From Dictyophora rubrovolvata (lineage: Eukaryota > Basidiomycota > Agaricomycetes > Phallales > Phallaceae), in assembly GCA_029959195.1 (NCBI GenBank), contig CP114117.1, positions 2,294,001-2,358,000 of the forward strand: a DNA stretch of 64,000 nucleotides. The letters are read 5' to 3'. Below are positions 59,541 through 64,000 of this stretch, piece after piece. Every line of letters starts with the position of its first letter. Position 1 is the stretch's first letter. Under the pieces are notes generated by a model. That model was not told where the DNA came from. It searched no databases and was given only the letters and a program-made list of their open reading frames with translations. Position numbers and translations under genes: made by a program.

Positions 59541-60515
59541 ATGAAACAACCCAGCCCCACCCCGGACGACGATCATTCGCATTCGGCGTCTCGTCCCTCT
59601 CCTCCAATCAACGACAGCCTCGACTCCCTTGTCTCCTCAAACTTGCCTGGTCCTTCTTCACTACACCCCATCTCAAACGGCCATACAACCTGTCATACTA
59701 ATGGCACAATCGCCGCCATGTCAAATGGTCATGGTCATACTACCTCCCCACACCGCCCCACCCAACCCCAAGTCCCTCGAGTCCCTCTTTCAGGATCCGC
59801 TCTCTACGATGGTTCTAATGTCAACAGAGAAGAATTCATCCGTCTCGTAATGCAAAGTCTTCGCGATATCGGCTATACGTGCGTCTCCCCTTCTCTCCTT
59901 CCTTCCTTCCTTTTTCGTTGCCTTTTGTTCACTGTTCATTCATTAATATCTATTAGTGCGTCTGCAAATGTCCTCGAGGCCGAGTCTGGCTATCGTTTAG
60001 AATCAAATTCAGTAGCTACCTTCAGGGAAGCTGTTTTAGCCGGCCACTGGAACGAAGCAGAATCAGCTCTAGGCAGCCTCGAAATCACAGATGACGAATA
60101 TCGACGAGTACGCCCCCCCTCTCTTCCTTCTACTCCTTTTTTGTAAAACAACCAGCATGCTCACGATTCATTTCAAAGTCCGCCATGTTCTTGATACGCC
60201 AGCAGAAATATCTGGAATTGCTTGAAGCCCAGGACGTTAATGCTGCGCTTCTTGTCCTTAGAACAGAACTAGCTCCCTTGAACATTGACACCGAACGGTT
60301 ACAATCACTTTCAAGGCATGCAAACGCGTCTTCTTCTCTAACTCCAAACAAAAACTAACCCCTACATATCCTACTTCTTAGTTTACTAATGTCCGCAAGT
60401 AGCGAAGAAGTTCGGCGCTGGGCACACTGGGATGGCGCAGATGGTTCCTCTCGCCAACAGCTACTTTTAAGTTTACAAAGTATGTCCACCTCCATAACTG
60501 AAATATCACACAGTG

Positions 60516-60559
<44 letters not shown>

Positions 60560-62175
60560 CTAAGCCTATATTCCTTCGACAACAATGATTCCTTCAAGAC
60601 GGTTCGATGTTCTCCTGGAACAGGCACGTCAATTTCAGCGCAATTCATGTCTCTACCACAATACATCAGATCCCTTCTCGCTATATACTGATCATACTTG
60701 TGGGAGAGAGCGGTTCCCGACAGTCACAACTTTTATTCTCGAGCATACCAATGAGGTATGGGATCTCCGGTGGAGCAATAATGGTGAATATCTCGCCACA
60801 GCTTCGGCCGATAAGACAGCTATCATTTGGCGAATAGGGGTAACGTTCCAGTTCCTCCCTTATACTATATAACAAGCCAAATAATTCTTTATAACATAGC
60901 CAAATAACCAATCTTCCGGCCGCGAGTGTATCCCGGAACATGTATTAACCACCGATTCAGAACCTGTTAACAGTTTGGCGTGGTCACCTGATGACGAGAC
61001 CCTTTTGACTTGCTCAGATCAGGTTATTAAGATGTGGAAAGCGAAGGCATGTAGTACAAAAAAAACCTTGATGCTCTCTTGCTTGTTGTATATTTACTTG
61101 ATTCTCTTACTTTTAGACCGGTGTACGTATGAAGGACCTGAAAGGACACACGGAAATAGTCACCGCGGTGGAATGGCTTCACGATGGGTCGGGTTTCATT
61201 TCAGCAGGAATGGATTCGAGGATTATCTTTTGGGTAAATGAATGACTATCTGTTGAATCAATTTTTTATTCATCAAGAGCTCCTTTCCCCCCCGCAGGAT
61301 AAACACGGAAAGCAGCGAGATGCATGGGAAAATGTTCCCATTCGAGTAACAGATATCGCGACTGCCCCGAATGGATCACGATTCATCGCAGTGGGTATCT
61401 CGCGAGAACCAGTGAATGGTAAACCGCCTTATCCAACTCCAGAAACACAACGTTTCGAGAAGCGGGTTATGATATGGAACTGGGAGGAGAAATGTTTGGA
61501 AGAGTAAGGCTGATGATTCCTCCTCCCCTGGCGTTTTCTTAATTGAATGACTTTTTTCTTCTTCTCCTGTAGTTCTATTGTATTGGAAGACTTTGGAGAG
61601 GTTACGAGTGTCAAGATTTCGCGAGATTCACGTTATGTGTTGATAGGACATGGTCCTGATGTAAGAATTATTCTTGTTCTTACGGCAGGGCTGACTTACG
61701 TGGCATTGTAATGACGCTACCAGGAAATACAATTATGGGAATTACAAGACGCGCCTCGATTGACTAGAAAGTATATTGGGCACCGTCAGGGCAAGAACGT
61801 GATTAGGAGTTGTTTCGGCGGTGTAGACGAACATTTCATCGTCAGTGGGAGTGAGAGTAAGTCTACTAAACCTCTGACTCCGTTACATTATACTGATGAT
61901 ATATACGTGCGTGTGCGCATTGTTCCTCTCAAGACGGCAAAGTGTACATTTGGCAAAGAGAAACAGGTCAACTGCTTGAATCTTTAGCAGGACATGGTCC
62001 GGGGAGTGTGAACTGCGTTGCATGGAATCCAAAAGACCCGTGCATGTTTGCGTCGTGTTCTGATGATCATACTATTCGTATATGGGAGGCTGTTTCTGAT
62101 CCGGAATCGATATTAGGCGGGGTACCCTTTAAGGGTAAACAAAGATGGAGTGTTGACGCAGATGCTGTTCGATGA
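59541..62175 (+). CDS. GID7: WDR26/Gid7 subunit of the GID/CTLH ubiquitin ligase
   Basis: Gid7/WDR26 is the WD40 arm of the GID/CTLH E3 ligase that degrades gluconeogenic enzymes and other targets. The LisH motif is EFIRLVMQSLRDIGYTASAN and the CTLH domain follows: FREAVLAGHWNEAESALGSL, then SAMFLIRQQKYLELLEAQDV (joined over an intron, 60108-60178). A linker IMIPSRRFDVLLEQARQFQRN precedes the WD repeats, which begin HTNEVWDLRWSNNGEYLATAS and end with GSVNCVAWNPKDPCMFASCSDDHTIRIWE. The start ATG 59541 has a CACC context; the frame is open upstream (59142-) but has no ATG there. About ten introns. One contains an (AC)n microsatellite at 60515-60555. Confidence 0.92.
60515..60555. repeat. (AC)n microsatellite in a GID7 intron
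   Basis: About twenty AC dinucleotides occur without interruption inside an intron between the exon ending LLLSLQ and the exon beginning near 60583. Confidence 0.9.
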
Positions 62176-62712
62176 CTACCATGTTACCAAGCCCTCCCTA
62201 CTGTTCTTCTTACATTATCAGGAACTTTTCATATTGGATCTATCCACGCATCCTCATTACCTTTTTTTTTTGTTTTTCACTCTTTCTTCGTTCGTCATTG
62301 ATATCTCACAATACACAATATTCAAGTTTTTTTGGTCCTACCAACCATCCAATGGCATTGACATATATTTGTTTTTTTGCATATATTTGTGTTTTCCACC
62401 TCATGTACCCTTCTCGTCACTCAATGACCAAATATTCAATTAGCTCTACTATTTTTACAGCATAAGTACATTGTCGTTTTCGTTTGTAATGCAAGTATAG
62501 CTTTAAATTATTTAAACAACGAGTAAAGGGCCAAGGCAACTTTATCATTTTAACCTCCTCCGAGTCCGCCAGTCGGAGTCGGAGTTCGTCCAGTAACCTC
62601 CTTCAATAAAAGCCGCAAGCCGGCCACCAGGTTTACCAAATGTAATAGGATCATCACGATTGCCAGAAGAATCTGAGCAAATCAGGGAATTGCTTTTTAC
62701 AGGCATACCTTC
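62176..62712. other. Spacer between GID7 and PAQR genes
   Basis: This 537-bp T-rich spacer covers the GID7 3' end and the PAQR promoter. The overlapping frames at 62150-62465 are T-rich and not conserved. Confidence 0.4.
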
Positions 62713-63972
62713 ATGACCTCTTTGTCAAAGGAGCCTTTAGTAATGCCCAGAAAAAAAGCAAAGACGTCTGGGATTCATCCGAATGACCAGACTACTAGTA
62801 CTACTAAGGTCGGACGGGTGAACGACCGGACCCGCAAGGTTCTCTCATGGAAAGAAATTCCTGCTTGGATGAGAGATAATGAGTATATTCTTTCTGGATA
62901 TCGAAGGTAATTGCCAGTCCCACCATTTTTTTTTGGATGTTTTTCGGAAATGAAAAAATGATTTTCCTCATCTTGTCGGGTTTGAATTTCAGGGAACAGA
63001 ACTCGATTTCAGGGTGTCTTCACACCATTTTTACCTGTACGTGCGGCGTGGAATGTCCCGACGACTTTCCCGTTATCTTCATTGTATACCTCCAAAGATA
63101 ACTGAACCTTGTTTCGAACAGTTGTTCACAATGAAACTGGTAAGAGTTTTATGTTTTCGCTCTCCAACAAACAAAATAATCAATATTTACTCGCTAGTAA
63201 ACATACACACTCATCTATGGGGTGCTACTCTATTCGGCTTCTTTCTCACCGACTTTTACCGGCATATGAATCAATATTCAACCACAAATTTTCTTGACGT
63301 GGCCGGCTTTGTGATTTTCCTCGTGTCTGCGGTAATTTGCCTGTCGTTTTCGGCATCTTATCATATCTTTAGCTGTCATTCAAAAAAGGCAGGCTTTTAT
63401 AATATATCACATTCACCCCTTTTCAAGTTGTTGAAATTTAAGTTTGCTTCCTCAGATACACGATATTTTTCATAATTTTGATTATTCGGGAATAGTCGGT
63501 AAGTGTTATAGTTGGCTGTTTCTTCAGAATTCAAGAAAATCATATATACTAGTCTTAATTGTCGGTTCCTTTTTTCCTTGCATATATTATGGCTTCTACT
63601 GTACTCCCCATGTCCAAATAATATATCTCTCGGCGATATGCCTTGCTGGAGGTGGTGAGTGCTTCTCTCTTTTTTAAAACAGACGGACGTAAAACAATAT
63701 AATTAACTCATTGAATCTAAAATTTCGTTCTGGAACACGATTACGGCTTCCCCCCCCCCCCAGCTGCATCTTACATCGTTCTATCTCCAGAATATTCACG
63801 TCCAACTCACCGTGGTGCTCGGACAACTGTTTTCATAGTTTTAGGGCTGTCTGGCGTTTTCCCCATTACGCATGCGGTTCATACTCACGGAATCCGCACA
63901 TTGATTATGGAAATGGGCTTTCTTCGGCTAATACTCAGTGGTGCTTTGTACATTTTGGGAGCCGTAATCTAG
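62713..63972 (+). CDS. PAQR-family (Izh/adiponectin-receptor-like) membrane protein, 3' partial
   Basis: PAQR proteins are seven-helix membrane hydrolases or receptors; fungal Izh proteins affect zinc and sterol balance. The start is ATG 62713. The sequence reads LSWKEIPAWMRDNEYILSGYRR, EQNSISGCLHTIFTFVHNET, VNIHTHLWGATLFGFFL and LVSAVICLSFSASYHIFSCHSKK, then IHDIFHNFDYSGIV, VLIVGSFFPCIYYGFYC and ITHAVHTHG. The zinc ligands SASYH and THAVHTH are present. The intron after CHSKK (63389-63455) needs a GC donor to keep the HSKK-X8-FDYSGI spacing of adiponectin receptors. The gene continues past the right edge after YILGAV. Confidence 0.9.
63389..63455 (+). other. Putative GC-AG intron in PAQR gene
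   Basis: The donor is AAAAAG|GCAGGC and the acceptor CTTCCTCAG. It is 67 nt, phase 0. Splicing gives CHSKKIHDIFHNFDYSGIV, which has exactly the spacing of human ADIPOR proteins (HSEK-X8-LDYSGI). No GT donor between the two conserved blocks keeps the frame. Confidence 0.82.
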
Positions 63973-64000
63973 TGCGTATCATGATATCCAACATGGCTCA

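Overview
This window looks like nuclear DNA of a filamentous basidiomycete, probably an agaricomycete. Genes are packed 150-500 bp apart on both strands, introns are mostly 45-70 nt, and the conserved proteins (Upf1, Guf1, Atg9, Gcd7, Trs23, WOPR factor, Gid7) are fungal in type. The left end carries Gypsy-like solo LTRs and a possible KDZ-transposon-associated fragment. All calls rest on reading the sequence and on recalled family motifs; no database search was run.

Layout. Positions 1 to about 14,300 form a repeat island with no intact gene I can support. It contains two solo LTRs of one family with perfect 5-bp target duplications (one interrupted by a smaller insert, one nested inside another element), four copies of a second element with TGTCAGGG/CCCTGACA ends, an 1.86-kb giant inverted repeat whose two arms differ mostly by CpG decay, a second inverted repeat with 0.36-kb arms carrying a short reading frame of unknown family, and a possible KDZ-associated gene fragment. 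From about 14,350 to the right edge the window is a gene-dense, mostly housekeeping segment.

Genes in order: monopolin-type Csm1/Pcs1 (-), three-KH RNA-binding protein (+), Rrp7 (+), a QDE-1/RDR-type RNA-dependent RNA polymerase (+), glutaminyl-peptide cyclotransferase (-), TRAPP subunit Trs23 (+), SNW1/Prp45 (-), UbiA prenyltransferase (-), Upf1 helicase (+), mitochondrial tRNA 2-thiouridylase (-), Irs4-like EH-domain protein (+), Atg9 (-), Aro8-type aminotransferase (-), eIF2B beta Gcd7 (+), mitochondrial GTPase Guf1 (-), Cwf18/CCDC12 (+), Gti1/Pac2 (WOPR) regulator (-), elongin A (+), WDR26/Gid7 (+), and a PAQR/Izh-type membrane receptor running off the right edge (+).

How they relate. 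Many genes work on RNA: Rrp7 in ribosome assembly, KH protein, RdRP in RNA silencing, Upf1 in nonsense-mediated decay, Prp45 and Cwf18 in the spliceosome, elongin A in transcription, Gcd7 and Guf1 in translation, and Mtu1 in mitochondrial tRNA modification. I infer no operon-like logic; the pairing is mainly through short shared divergent promoters (Qpct/Trs23, Mtu1/Irs4-like, aminotransferase/Gcd7, Guf1/Cwf18) and convergent 3' ends.

The most notable signals are four introns that protein alignment places at GC-AG rather than GT-AG boundaries (two within 120 bp in Trs23), a 26-nt microexon inside the Guf1 P-loop region, an intron splitting the RdRP catalytic DLDGD motif, and the nested, CpG-decayed repeat island.
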